Shown here piece by piece: positions 17,483 to 26,640 of a stretch of DNA of 64,000 nucleotides. The DNA is taken from NCBI RefSeq assembly GCF_016595275.2, contig NZ_JAENIQ020000005.1:97470-161469 (forward strand). The letters are read 5' to 3'. Position 1 is the first letter of the stretch, and every line of letters starts with the position of its first letter. This DNA is from Corynebacterium pygosceleis (GTDB lineage: Bacteria > Actinomycetota > Actinomycetes > Mycobacteriales > Mycobacteriaceae). Below the pieces are notes generated by a model. The model had not been told where the DNA came from. It made no database searches and saw only the letters and a program-made list of their open reading frames with translations. A program made the translations under genes and the position numbers.

Positions 17483-18577
17483 GTGTCCAACCCCATCGCC
17501 ACCCCGACCTCCCCGCCGCCGGACGTCCTGCGCTGCGCGTACATGGAACTCGTCGTCACCGATCTGAAGCGCTCCCGTGACTTCTACGTCGACGTTCTCG
17601 ACCTCGTGGTCACCCACGAGGACGATGAGGCGATCTACCTCCGCTCCATGGAGGAGTTCATCCACCACAACCTCATCCTGCGCAAGGGCGACACCGCAGC
17701 CGTCGGGGTGTTCAGCTACCGCGTCCGCAGCCCCGAGGACCTCGACCGCGCCGAGGCGTTCTACCGCGAACTCGGTTGCCGCGTCGAGCGGAACCCCGAG
17801 GGATTCGTCCGCGGCATCGGTGACTCCGTCCGCGTCCAGGACCCGCTCGGTTTCCCCTACGAGTTCTTCTTCGACGTCGAACACGTCGAGCGGCTCTGCT
17901 GGCGCTACGACCTCTACACCCCCGGCGCGCTCGTCCGTCTCGACCACTTCAACCAGGTCACCCCGGACGTACCGAAGGCCGTCAAGTACATGGAGGATCT
18001 CGGCTTCCGTGTGACCGAGGACATCCAGGACGGCGACGGAACCGTCTACGCCGCATGGATGCGCCGCAAGCCCACCGTCCACGACACCGCCATGACCGGC
18101 GGTGACGGTCCGCGCATGCACCACGTCGCCTTCGCCACCCACGAGAAGCACAACATCCTGGCGATCTGCGACAAGATGGGTGCCCTGCGGTTGTCCGACC
18201 GCATCGAGCGCGGCCCCGGACGCCACGGTGTGTCCAACGCCTTCTACCTCTACCTGCGCGACCCGGACGGCCACCGCGTCGAGATCTACACGCAGGACTA
18301 CTACACCGGTGACCCCGACAACCCGCGCGTGACCTGGGACGTCCACGACAACCAGCGCCGTGACTGGTGGGGAACCCCCGTCGTCCCGAGCTGGTACACC
18401 GACGCCTCCCGGGTCCTCGACCTCGACGGCAACCTCGTCCCCCTCGTGGAGCGCACCGACGCCTCCGAGATGGAACAGACCATCGGCGCCGACGGCTTCT
18501 CCTACACCCGCTCCGAGGAGGAGGGCGAGATGCCGGACTGGAAGAAGGGCGAGTACAAGCTGGGCCACCAGCTCTAG
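17483..18577 (+). CDS. hpaD: 3,4-Dihydroxyphenylacetate (homoprotocatechuate) 2,3-dioxygenase
   Basis: 364 residues, GTG start after AAGGAGA. It belongs to the vicinal-oxygen-chelate extradiol dioxygenases. When counted from this start, key residues fall at the same numbers as in the crystallised Brevibacterium fuscum enzyme and Arthrobacter MndD: metal ligands H155 (RLDHFNQV), H214 (RMHHVAF) and E267 (GHRVEIYTQ), plus second-sphere N157, W192, H200 and Y257. This is strong evidence for proximal ring cleavage of homoprotocatechuate. Whether the metal is Fe(II) or Mn(II) cannot be read from sequence. It lies 86 bp after hpaE. Confidence 0.98.
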   Translation: MSNPIATPTSPPPDVLRCAYMELVVTDLKRSRDFYVDVLDLVVTHEDDEAIYLRSMEEFIHHNLILRKGDTAAVGVFSYRVRSPEDLDRAEAFYRELGCRVERNPEGFVRGIGDSVRVQDPLGFPYEFFFDVEHVERLCWRYDLYTPGALVRLDHFNQVTPDVPKAVKYMEDLGFRVTEDIQDGDGTVYAAWMRRKPTVHDTAMTGGDGPRMHHVAFATHEKHNILAICDKMGALRLSDRIERGPGRHGVSNAFYLYLRDPDGHRVEIYTQDYYTGDPDNPRVTWDVHDNQRRDWWGTPVVPSWYTDASRVLDLDGNLVPLVERTDASEMEQTIGADGFSYTRSEEEGEMPDWKKGEYKLGHQL

Positions 18578-18619
18578 ACCCACCGACTCCCCGAACACCC
18601 GGCCCACGCAGGAGGCACC

Positions 18620-19405
18620 ATGCTCGACAGGAAGACCATTGAGGCGATCGCGGACGAACTCCGTGACGCCGAGAACAACCGCACGATGATCCCGCTGCTC
18701 ACCGCGCGCCACAAGGACATGACGGTGGAGGACTCCTACGCCGTGCAGAACGAGTGGCGCCGTCGCGGCATCGCCGAAGGGCGCCGCCCGGTCGGCCGCA
18801 AGATCGGGCTGACCAGCAAGGTGATGCAGGTCGCCACCGGCATCACCGAACCCGACTACGGGGCGATCTTCGCGGACATGGTCCACGAGTCCGGATCGGT
18901 GATCGAACACGGACAGTTCTCCAATGTCCGCATCGAGGTCGAGCTGGCCTTCAAACTGAAGGAGGCGCTGCGCGGACCGGACTGCACGATCTTCGATGTG
19001 CTGCGTGCCACCGAGTACGTGGTGCCGGCACTGGAGATCCTGTCGTCGCGCATCGAGATGGAGGGGCGCACCATCGTCGACACCATCAGTGACAACGCCG
19101 CCATGGGGGCGATGGTCTACGGCGGTCGCCCCGTCGCCCCCGACGCGGTGGACCTGCGCTGGATCCCGGCACTGCTCTACCGCAACGAGACCATCGAGGA
19201 GACCGGCGTCGCCGCCGCCGTGCTGGGGCATCCCGCAACCGGCGTCGCGTGGCTGGCCAACAAGCTCGCCGAACACGGGGACCATCTGGAACCCGGGGAG
19301 CTCATCCTCGCGGGCTCCTTCACCCGCCCGATGTGGGTGGAACCCGGGGACACCGTTCACGCCGACTACGGCGAGCTGGGGAGCGTGACATGTCGTTTCG
19401 AGTGA
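18620..19405 (+). CDS. hpaH: 2-Oxo-hepta-3-ene-1,7-dioate hydratase
   Basis: 261 residues, ATG preceded by AGGAGG. It belongs to the MhpD/HpaH branch of the FAH superfamily, which adds water to the enol/oxo-dienoate to give 4-hydroxy-2-oxoheptanedioate. Recognisable segments are RRPVGRKIGLTSKVMQ near residue 50, PDYGAIFADMV near 76, RIEVELAFKLKEAL near 100 and GELILAGSFTRPMWVEPGD near 228. It follows hpaD by 42 bp and overlaps hpaI by 16 bp. Confidence 0.95.
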   Translation: MLDRKTIEAIADELRDAENNRTMIPLLTARHKDMTVEDSYAVQNEWRRRGIAEGRRPVGRKIGLTSKVMQVATGITEPDYGAIFADMVHESGSVIEHGQFSNVRIEVELAFKLKEALRGPDCTIFDVLRATEYVVPALEILSSRIEMEGRTIVDTISDNAAMGAMVYGGRPVAPDAVDLRWIPALLYRNETIEETGVAAAVLGHPATGVAWLANKLAEHGDHLEPGELILAGSFTRPMWVEPGDTVHADYGELGSVTCRFE

Positions 19406-20175
19406 ACCTCCCCGAACCCTTCGGCCGCCGGCTCGACCGGGCGGACGGCCCGCTCACCGGCCTGTGGGTCTGCTCCGGTTCGCCCGCGATGGCCGAGATC
19501 ATGGCCTGCAGCGGGGCGGACTGGCTGCTCATCGACGGCGAGCATTCCCCGATCGGACTGGAGACGATCGCAGGTCTCCTCCGTGCGGTCGCCGCCTACC
19601 CGGTGGCCCCGGTCGTGCGGGTGCCGGTGCTCGACACAGCCCTGATCAAGCAGTACCTCGACCTCGGTGCGCAGTCGATCATGGTGCCGATGGTGCACAC
19701 GCGGGAGGACGCGGAAGCGGCCGTCGCCGCGATGCACTACCCGCCCCGGGGCGTCCGTGGTGTGGGCAGCGCACTGGCCCGGTCCTCCCGGTGGAACGCG
19801 GTGCCGGACTACCTCGGGACCGCCTCGGACACCGTGAGCTGCATCGTGCAGATCGAGTCGCCGCAGGCGGTGGACAACGCCGCCGGGATCGCGTCCGTGG
19901 ACGGGGTCGACGCCGTGTTCATCGGCCCGTCCGACCTCGCCGCCTCGATGGGCGTCATCGGCCAGCAGTCCCACCCGGACGTCCTCGACGCGGTGTCCCG
20001 CGCCATGCGGGCGGCGAAGGAGGCGGGCACGTTCGTCGGCGTCAACGCCTTCGACACCGACCAGGCGCGCCGGTACCTGGATGCGGGGGCCGACTTCGTC
20101 AACATCGGTGCCGACGTCCAACTCGCGGCCACCGCGTCGCGCACGCTGCTCGGTGAGTTCACCGGGGAGGGCTGA
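19390..20175 (+). CDS. hpaI: 4-Hydroxy-2-oxoheptane-1,7-dioate aldolase
   Basis: 261 residues from ATG 19390, which lies inside the last codons of hpaH. Class II HpaI/HpcH aldolase: DWLLIDGEHSPIGLETI with the catalytic histidine, VVRVPVLD with the substrate-binding arginine, and the metal ligands in CIVQIESPQAVDNA and AVFIGPSDLAASMG. It splits the hydrated intermediate into pyruvate and succinate semialdehyde. The next gene, starting 3 bp later, encodes an aldehyde dehydrogenase suited to succinate semialdehyde, completing the route to succinate. Confidence 0.96.
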   Translation: MSFRVNLPEPFGRRLDRADGPLTGLWVCSGSPAMAEIMACSGADWLLIDGEHSPIGLETIAGLLRAVAAYPVAPVVRVPVLDTALIKQYLDLGAQSIMVPMVHTREDAEAAVAAMHYPPRGVRGVGSALARSSRWNAVPDYLGTASDTVSCIVQIESPQAVDNAAGIASVDGVDAVFIGPSDLAASMGVIGQQSHPDVLDAVSRAMRAAKEAGTFVGVNAFDTDQARRYLDAGADFVNIGADVQLAATASRTLLGEFTGEG

Positions 20176-20178
20176 GGG

Positions 20179-21657
20179 ATGGACATCGACACCACCGGTG
20201 TCTCCGCCCTGGTGCGGAGCGTTCCCACGGGACTGCTGATCGACGGCCGCTTCACCGACGCCGCCGACGGGGCGACCTTCGACGTGTTCAATCCGGCGAC
20301 GGAGGAACACCTCGCGACCCTCGCCTCGGCGGGGGAGAACGATGCACGCGCGGCCCTCGACGTGGCCTGTCGGGTCCAGGGCGACTGGGCCCGGACCCCG
20401 GCCAGGGAACGGTCGGAGATTCTCCGTCGTGCCTTCGATCTGGTTCGTGAACGGACGGAACAGTTCGCCACCCTGATGACGCTCGAGATGGGCAAACCCC
20501 TCGCCGAGGCCCGTGGCGAGGTCGCCTACGGTGCCGAGTACCTGCGCTGGTTCGCCGAGGAAACGGTCAGGGACCACGGACGTTTCGACACCGCCCCCGA
20601 GGGCGGACTGCGGATGCTCACCCGGCGCAAGCCCGTGGGCCCGTGTCTGCTCATCACCCCGTGGAACTTCCCGCTCGCCATGGCGACGAGAAAGATCGCC
20701 CCGGCGGTCGCCGCCGGGTGCACCATGATCCTCAAACCGGCGGATCTGACTCCTCTCACCAGCCAGTTCCTCGCGCAGACCCTGATGGACGCGGGCCTGC
20801 CCGCCGGTGTCCTCTCGGTACTGCCCGGAGCTGATCCCGCGGCGGTGTCGGCTCCGCTGCTCGCCGATGACCGCCTGCGCAAGGTGTCCTTCACCGGGTC
20901 GACCCGCGTCGGGAAGCTGCTGCTGCGGCAGGCCGCGGACGGTGTGCTGCGTACCTCGATGGAACTGGGCGGAAACGCCCCGTTCATCGTCTTCGACGAC
21001 GCCGATGTCGAGGCTGCGGTCGCCGGTGCGATGGCGGCGAAGATGCGCAACATCGGTGAGGCGTGCACGGCGGCGAACAGGTTCCTCGTGCACGAGAAGG
21101 TGGTCGACCATTTCTCGGCCCTGTTCGCTGAGCGGATGAACACCGTCAGGCTCGGAAACGGCCTGGAACCCGGTGTCACCTGCGGGCCGTTGATCTCGGA
21201 GGAGACCCGGGACCGGGTCGCGGGACTGGTCGGGGACGCCGTCGAACGCGGAGCGAAGGTGCTCACCGGAGGTCGTCCCGTTCCGGGGCCCGGCTGGTTC
21301 TACCCGCCGACCGTACTGGTCGATGTTCCCGCAGGCGCGCGGGTTCTCACCGAGGAGATCTTCGGCCCCGTCGCACCGGTCACCACCTTCCGCGACGAGG
21401 CAGAGGCACTGGCCCTGGCGAATGACACGGAGTACGGACTCGCGTCCTACGTGTTCACCGCCGACGCGTCACGGATGTACCGGATGGCGGACGGTCTCGA
21501 CTTCGGTCTGATGGGATTCAACGCCGGTGTCATCTCGAACGCGGCGGCACCCTTCGGCGGGGTCAAGCAGTCCGGACTCGGCCGGGAGGGCGGGGCGGAG
21601 GGGCTCGACGAGTACACCAGTGTCCAGTACATCGGTGTCGCGGACCCCTACGCCTGA
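20179..21657 (+). CDS. Succinate-semialdehyde-dehydrogenase-type ALDH
   Basis: 492 residues, starting 3 bp after hpaI with GGAGG inside the hpaI end. Aldehyde dehydrogenase features are complete: TPWNFPLAMATRKIAPAVAAG, SFTGSTRVGK, the base glutamate in SMELGGNAPFIVFDDAD and the nucleophile in IGEACTAANRFLV. These resemble the GabD/succinate-semialdehyde group. As the last gene of the hpa operon it would oxidise the succinate semialdehyde released by HpaI to succinate. NAD versus NADP preference is not decided here. Confidence 0.88.
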   Translation: MDIDTTGVSALVRSVPTGLLIDGRFTDAADGATFDVFNPATEEHLATLASAGENDARAALDVACRVQGDWARTPARERSEILRRAFDLVRERTEQFATLMTLEMGKPLAEARGEVAYGAEYLRWFAEETVRDHGRFDTAPEGGLRMLTRRKPVGPCLLITPWNFPLAMATRKIAPAVAAGCTMILKPADLTPLTSQFLAQTLMDAGLPAGVLSVLPGADPAAVSAPLLADDRLRKVSFTGSTRVGKLLLRQAADGVLRTSMELGGNAPFIVFDDADVEAAVAGAMAAKMRNIGEACTAANRFLVHEKVVDHFSALFAERMNTVRLGNGLEPGVTCGPLISEETRDRVAGLVGDAVERGAKVLTGGRPVPGPGWFYPPTVLVDVPAGARVLTEEIFGPVAPVTTFRDEAEALALANDTEYGLASYVFTADASRMYRMADGLDFGLMGFNAGVISNAAAPFGGVKQSGLGREGGAEGLDEYTSVQYIGVADPYA

Positions 21658-21669
21658 GGTCTCCCGACG

Positions 21670-21713
21670 GAACAGGGGGAGGGGCACCCATCCGGGTGGC
21701 CCTCCCCCTGTTC
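21670..21713. terminator. Terminator hairpin at the end of the hpa operon
   Basis: A 20-bp stem with one mismatch: GAACAGGGGGAGGGGCACCC, loop ATCC, then the complementary arm ending GTTC at 21713. It lies 12 bp after the ALDH stop and 18 bp before the convergent lipoprotein stop, so it likely serves both strands. Confidence 0.8.
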
Positions 21714-21731
21714 TCCCGTGTCGGGCCGGGG

Positions 21732-22319
21732 TCAGGAGGCGAAGGTCACCGGAACCTCGGCGACGTCCTTGAAACCCTCGGAGTGGTCGCCGAAGATCTT
21801 GAGCACGCAGTCATCGGTGAGGCAGTCGACGCCTTCGCCGGTGGAGTTGGCCGTGATGCTGAAGGATGAGGCGCCGTCCCCGGAGATCGTCGCGGTGCCA
21901 CGTTCGTTCTGCAGCCAGGCCTGGCTCTCGACGTCGCCCATCTCGCCCGTGCAGACCGGAACGGGTGCGCCGCCCGGGGTCTGCGCCGCGCAGACGGCGG
22001 CGTAGTAGCCGGCCTCCGGGTTCAGGCCGGTGACCTCCACGGTGAGGGTGTCGCCGGTCTTGATCCCGTCGGCCTTGTCGACGGTGACCTCCACGTCAGA
22101 CGCCGCGGCGGCGGTCGAGGAGGGCTCCGGGGACAGCTCCGACTCGATCTCGGAGATCCCCTCGGACGCGGACTCACTCATCTCGGAGATGCTGGCGTCG
22201 ACCTTGGTCGGGTCGGTGGTCGACTCCGTCTCGGAGTTCGAGCAGGCCGCGAGGGGGGCTGCGGCGATGAGGGACGCCGCGGTGAACGCGACGGTGCGGT
22301 TCGAGAGGATTCTGCGCAT
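21732..22319 (-). CDS. Secreted lipoprotein with Ser/Glu-rich linker and neocarzinostatin-like domain (tentative)
   Basis: 195 residues from the ATG at 22319, preceded by GAAAGG. The signal sequence ends in the lipobox APLAAC, giving lipidated C26. Residues of about 27-85 are a Ser/Glu/Thr-rich linker. The C-terminal 110 residues (from VEVTVDKADGIKTGDTLTVE) look like a small all-beta domain with paired cysteines (AAVCAAQ and PVCTGE; DCLTDDCVLK). This resembles the neocarzinostatin-like fold seen in actinobacterial lipoproteins, but I would not assert a ligand or function. It stands alone, convergent with the hpa operon and divergent from the thiosulfate transporter gene. Confidence 0.8.
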   Translation of the reverse strand: MRRILSNRTVAFTAASLIAAAPLAACSNSETESTTDPTKVDASISEMSESASEGISEIESELSPEPSSTAAAASDVEVTVDKADGIKTGDTLTVEVTGLNPEAGYYAAVCAAQTPGGAPVPVCTGEMGDVESQAWLQNERGTATISGDGASSFSITANSTGEGVDCLTDDCVLKIFGDHSEGFKDVAEVPVTFAS

Positions 22320-22517
22320 GAGTTTGTGCCTTTCGTTGTACAGCGACAGCGTGGCGGGAACCGGAATGTCGGTGATCCACCACATGGCCCACGGACGGTC
22401 CGGATGGTGCCCGGTGTGGTTCCGGCCGAATTGTAACGCCTGCCCGGTGGCTCCGGTGTGCGGCGGTGCCGTCGGGGAGATGAGGTGGTGGACACAGACC
22501 GGGAGTGAACAAATAGG

Positions 22518-22546
22518 TTCACAAAAAATAGACAGAACGGTATAGT
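22518..22546 (+). promoter_or_regulatory. Promoter of the YeeE-TusA fusion gene with McbR-like box
   Basis: TTCACA (22518-22523) and TATAGT (22541-22546) are spaced exactly 17 bp. TAGAC-AGAACG-GTATA (22529-22544) matches the corynebacterial McbR consensus TAGAC-N6-GTCTA with one mismatch and overlaps the -10. McbR is the master repressor of sulfur assimilation in Corynebacterium glutamicum, which fits a thiosulfate importer. Confidence 0.65.
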
Positions 22547-22611
22547 TCTGGCGTCGGTCACTCCCGGACACCGACGGACCGGACACACCAGAAGACCCCC
22601 AGGAGGTTCCC

Positions 22612-24003
22612 ATGCCCATCACCGGACTCATACTCGGCGCCGTACTCGGCGCGGTCATGCAGCGCGGCAGGTTCTGCGTGACGGGCATGCTCCGCGACAT
22701 CTTCACCCGCGGCACGTGGCGTCCGTTCACCGCACTGCTCATCGTCATCTCCGTCCATGCCATCGGACTCACGGCGCTCACCTCGGCCGGGGTCATCACA
22801 CCCGAATACTCGCCCTTCGCACCCGCCGTCATCGTCGGCGCCTTCATCTTCGGTGTCAGCATCGTTCTCGCCGGCGGCTGCGCCTCGGGCACGTGGTACC
22901 GCGCGGGGGAGGGGCTCGTCGGTTCCTGGCTCGCCCTGGTCGGATACGCGCTGTCCGCCGCCGCGATGAAGACCGGCCCGCTGAGCGGGGTCAACGCCTG
23001 GCTCGGGCAGTTCACGGTCAACCAGACCACCGTGCCCGCCACTTTCGGGCTCTCCCCCTGGTGGTTCGTCGCCGGTCTCGGGGCACTGACCGCCTACCTC
23101 GCGGCGCGCTTCCTCCAGGAGGAATTCACCGGTCCCCGCCCGGTGGCCCTGGCGCAGCCGCTGCACCGCAGGCCGCTGCACGTGTACCTCGCCGCGGTGA
23201 TCATCGGAATCATCGGAGTCATCGCCTGGCCACTGTCCGCGGCGACCGGCCGCAACGACGGCCTCGGCATCACGACACCGTCGAAGAACGTCGCCAACTA
23301 CATCGTCACCGGGGACGGCTCCTTCCTCGACTGGGGTGCGCTCCTCGTCCTCGGAATCCTGGGCGGGGCACTCGTCGCGGCGAAAGTCTCCGGTGAGTTC
23401 CGCGTCCGTGTGCCCGACGCCCGGACCTCGTCGCGTGCCGTGGTCGGCGGCATCGGGATGGGCGTCGGTGCCAGCTGGGCGGGTGGTTGCACCGTCGGCA
23501 ACGGCATGGTCCAGACCTCCCTGTTCACCTACCAGGGCTGGGTGGCGCTCGCGTTCTTCGCCGTCGGCGTCGGCGTCGCCGCGAAGATCTGGCTGAAGCC
23601 CTCCGGGCGGAAGACGGCGACCGGAACCTACAGCACAGACGAGAGCGTCGACGGACGCGCCGCCCACCCGGAGGCCACCACCACGTCCGTGTCCGCCCCC
23701 GCGTACGCCGTCGCGCCGGTCGCGCTGAAGGTCCGGGAGCAGCAGTCCGCCCCGGCGGGACCCGCCGAGGTCGCCCCGGGGGAGTATGCCCTGGACACCC
23801 TCGGAGCCGTGTGCCCGTTCCCGCTGATCGAGGCCGTCTCCGCGATGGATGAACTGCGCTCGGGGCAGACGCTGGTCATCGACTTCGACTGCACCCAGGC
23901 CACCGACGCGATTCCGCGCTGGGCGGCCGAAGCGGGGCACGAGGTGACCGAGTTCCGGGCCACCGGGGACGCCGGCTGGCGGATCAAGGTGCGGAAGGGG
24001 TGA
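22612..24003 (+). CDS. YeeE/YedE (TsuA-like) thiosulfate transporter fused to a TusA-like domain
   Basis: 463 residues. Residues 1-330 are a YeeE/YedE transporter with two related halves: MQRGRFCVTGMLRD and VLAGGCASGTWYRAGEG in the first, then ASWAGGCTVGNGMVQ in the second, carrying the conserved cysteines of TsuA thiosulfate channels. A hydrophilic linker of about 60 residues leads to a TusA/SirA domain (LDTLGAVCPFPLIEAV, cysteine at 401 in the CPxP motif). In Escherichia coli the equivalent YeeE (TsuA) and YeeD (TsuB) are separate proteins. The fusion supports thiosulfate import with direct sulfur hand-over at the inner face. Confidence 0.9.
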   Translation: MPITGLILGAVLGAVMQRGRFCVTGMLRDIFTRGTWRPFTALLIVISVHAIGLTALTSAGVITPEYSPFAPAVIVGAFIFGVSIVLAGGCASGTWYRAGEGLVGSWLALVGYALSAAAMKTGPLSGVNAWLGQFTVNQTTVPATFGLSPWWFVAGLGALTAYLAARFLQEEFTGPRPVALAQPLHRRPLHVYLAAVIIGIIGVIAWPLSAATGRNDGLGITTPSKNVANYIVTGDGSFLDWGALLVLGILGGALVAAKVSGEFRVRVPDARTSSRAVVGGIGMGVGASWAGGCTVGNGMVQTSLFTYQGWVALAFFAVGVGVAAKIWLKPSGRKTATGTYSTDESVDGRAAHPEATTTSVSAPAYAVAPVALKVREQQSAPAGPAEVAPGEYALDTLGAVCPFPLIEAVSAMDELRSGQTLVIDFDCTQATDAIPRWAAEAGHEVTEFRATGDAGWRIKVRKG

Positions 24004-24056
24004 TCGCACCCACCCACCATTCGGTCCGGCGGGAGTGCCCCCGCAGACACAAATGA

Positions 24057-24075
24057 TGAGGATAGGCTCACCTCT
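24057..24075. promoter_or_regulatory. DtxR (iron) box upstream of irtA
   Basis: TGAGGATAGGCTCACCTCT matches the DtxR consensus TTAGGTTAGSCTAACCTAA at 14 of 19 positions including the TAGGCT core. It is 73 bp upstream of irtA, where an iron-repressed siderophore importer would be controlled. Confidence 0.75.
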
Positions 24076-24147
24076 TGTGTATTCTCACGCTCACGACGCA
24101 GGAAACTGCGGTGAATCCAGCTCCGCGGCACACACGGGAGACCATGC

Positions 24148-26640
24148 ATGGGCAAAGGCGTATCCGGTTCGATCATGAAGGCGATGGGGGCGAAGGACCA
24201 CAGGGTCCGCCTCATTGGCAGAGAGTGGGTCACCGACAACTACCTCCGGCTCCGACTCAGGTCCGACACCCTGCTCCACCCCGAGGGGGAGAAGCCGGGA
24301 GCCTGGATCCGGGCGTGGTTCCCGGATCCGGGCGGGGGAGCGAAGGAATTCCAGCGCGGCTACACCATCAGGGACGCCGATCCTGCCACCGGCGAGTTCA
24401 CCCTCGAGTTCGTCCTCCACGAACCCGCCGGCCCCGCCTCCCACTGGGCCAGGCACGCGGAAGCCGGCGCGGAGATCAGCGCGATGCGGATGTCGGAGGA
24501 ACCCTTCGTCCAGCTCGATCCGCAGCCGCCCGGCTATCTTCTCCTCGGTGACGCTTCCGGCTACCCCGCGATCTGCGACATCGCCGCCGCGATCGACCCC
24601 TCGGTGCCCGTCGTCATCCACCTGGAGAAGAACAGCGAGCCTGACGAACGGCTCCCGCTTCCGGAGGGGGACAACATCACCGCGAACTGGGTCGACGCCC
24701 TCCCCGACGGGCAGGCGCTCGTGCAGGCGATACGGGGCGGAGACTGGTCCGGCTGGTTCACCTGGCTCACCGCGGAATCCACCTCCGTCAGGCACGCCCG
24801 AACCTATCTCCGGCGGGAATGCGGGGTGACGAAGGCGCTGCTCCACGCGCAGGGCTACTGGATCCGTGGGCGGGCCATGGGCGCCTACCGAGACACCGAC
24901 CCACCGGAACGGCACGCATCACCGCACGACGCAGCCACGACGCCGGCGACACCGACGCGGGGCGTGCTCGCCGGTGCGAGGACCGCCCTGATCCTCTCCG
25001 GGATCGCCCAGGGGTGCCTGTCGGTGCTGCAGATCGTCCCGCTGATCCTGTTCGCCCACATCGCGCAGATGTTCCTGGACGGCGCACCGGAACAGGACTT
25101 CCTCCGGGCCGCGGTCACCGCCCTCGTGGTGATGGGGATCAGCGGCTTCGGTGCCGTTGCGCTGACCACGGTCCTCCACTTCTACGACGCACACTTCGCC
25201 GCGGCCCTGCGGCTCAGGCTCATGGAGAAGGTCACGCGGTTGCCCCTCGGCTGGTTCAACCGGCGGGAATCGGCGGGCGTACGGAAACTGATCGGTGGTG
25301 ACGTCGCCGCGCTGCATCACCTCGTCACCCACGCCGTCCCGGAGGTCGTCGCGGCAGCGGTCACGCCCGTCGCCGTCCTCGTCTACCTCATGAGCGTGCA
25401 GTGGCGACTCGGCCTCGTGCTGCTCATCCCCGTCGTGCTCTTCATCGTGGTCATGTCGCGCATGATGGCCCGCGACAGGGATCGGTTCCACACCTCCCAA
25501 CGACTCGTCGCGGAGGCCAACGCCGTGGTGCAGACGCACCTCGAGACCCAACGGGAATCCCGCATCTTCGGCGACGACGCGATCGTCGACGTCGACGGCA
25601 CCATGCGCGAGATCGACGATTTCGTCAGCACCTGGCAGCACGACACCGCCCCGGCGAAGGTCACGATGGTCATGCTCAACCGCCCGGCCACTGTCATCGC
25701 CCTGCTCTGCACCGCGGCGTGGCTGTTCCTCCTCGTCGGCTGGATCGACCCGACGGACCTGATTCCCTTCCTCATCCTCGGGACCTCCTTCGCGGGCCAG
25801 CTGCTCGCGTTCTCCCACAGCATCGGCGCCCTTCAGCAGGGCCTCAACGCGGTCGCCGGACTCGACCTCCTGCTCGCCACGCCCACCCTCGCGGAACCCG
25901 CGGACCGCCCGGGGCACCCAGGCCACGTTGTCTTCGACCACGTCCGCTTCGGCTACGGGCCAGGCCGGCCCGTCCTCCCGGATTTTTCGCTGACCCTCGA
26001 GCCCGGCACGGTCACCGCCGTCGTCGGTGATTCGGGTGCCGGAAAATCCACCGTCGCCGCCCTGCTCGCCAGGCTGTGGGACGTCGACGGCGGGTCCATC
26101 AGCATCGACGGCCGCGACATCCGCGACCTCAGCCAGAAGGAGCTCTACGGCAAGGTGAGCGTCCTGCTGCAGGACGTGCAGCTGCTGCACACCAGTGTGG
26201 CGGAGAACATCGCGCTCGCGGCACCGGGTGCGGACCGCGACAGGATCGTCGCCGCCGCCGAGGCGGTCGGCATCGCCGATTTCATCGACACGCTCCCGGA
26301 CGGCTACGACACCGTCATCGACGGCAACCGTCTGTCCGGAGGGCAACGGCAACGGATCGGTGTGGCGCGGGCCCTGCTCGCAGACACCGACATCGTGGTG
26401 CTCGACGAGGCGACGGCCTCCGCCGACCCGGAGAGCGAATGGGCGATCCGCCGGGGCCTCGACCGGCTGCTTGAGGGGAAGACCGTCCTCATGATCGCCC
26501 ACCGGTTGCACACCGTGACCGGCGCCGATCGGATCATCGTCATGAGGGACGGACGCATCACGGAATCCGGGACCCATGACCAGCTCATCGCCGCCGACGG
26601 AACGTACGCCGATCTCTGGAAGGCAGGGAGCACACGATGA
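24148..26640 (+). CDS. irtA: IrtA-like siderophore importer/reductase: SIP domain fused to ABC exporter-fold subunit
   Basis: 830 residues. Residues of about 15-255 form a siderophore-interacting (SIP) FAD domain (FQRGYTIRDADPATGEF holds the FAD-binding RxYT). Residues of about 270-580 are a six-helix ABC transmembrane domain. The NBD follows with Walker A GDSGAGKST at 625, signature LSGGQRQR at 728 and Walker B VVLDEATA near 750. Mycobacterial IrtAB imports ferric carboxymycobactin and reduces it with this FAD domain; other corynebacterial siderophores are possible here. The ATG at 24148 follows GGGAG; ATG 24144 is in another frame. irtB overlaps by ATGA. Confidence 0.93.
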   Translation: MGKGVSGSIMKAMGAKDHRVRLIGREWVTDNYLRLRLRSDTLLHPEGEKPGAWIRAWFPDPGGGAKEFQRGYTIRDADPATGEFTLEFVLHEPAGPASHWARHAEAGAEISAMRMSEEPFVQLDPQPPGYLLLGDASGYPAICDIAAAIDPSVPVVIHLEKNSEPDERLPLPEGDNITANWVDALPDGQALVQAIRGGDWSGWFTWLTAESTSVRHARTYLRRECGVTKALLHAQGYWIRGRAMGAYRDTDPPERHASPHDAATTPATPTRGVLAGARTALILSGIAQGCLSVLQIVPLILFAHIAQMFLDGAPEQDFLRAAVTALVVMGISGFGAVALTTVLHFYDAHFAAALRLRLMEKVTRLPLGWFNRRESAGVRKLIGGDVAALHHLVTHAVPEVVAAAVTPVAVLVYLMSVQWRLGLVLLIPVVLFIVVMSRMMARDRDRFHTSQRLVAEANAVVQTHLETQRESRIFGDDAIVDVDGTMREIDDFVSTWQHDTAPAKVTMVMLNRPATVIALLCTAAWLFLLVGWIDPTDLIPFLILGTSFAGQLLAFSHSIGALQQGLNAVAGLDLLLATPTLAEPADRPGHPGHVVFDHVRFGYGPGRPVLPDFSLTLEPGTVTAVVGDSGAGKSTVAALLARLWDVDGGSISIDGRDIRDLSQKELYGKVSVLLQDVQLLHTSVAENIALAAPGADRDRIVAAAEAVGIADFIDTLPDGYDTVIDGNRLSGGQRQRIGVARALLADTDIVVLDEATASADPESEWAIRRGLDRLLEGKTVLMIAHRLHTVTGADRIIVMRDGRITESGTHDQLIAADGTYADLWKAGSTR

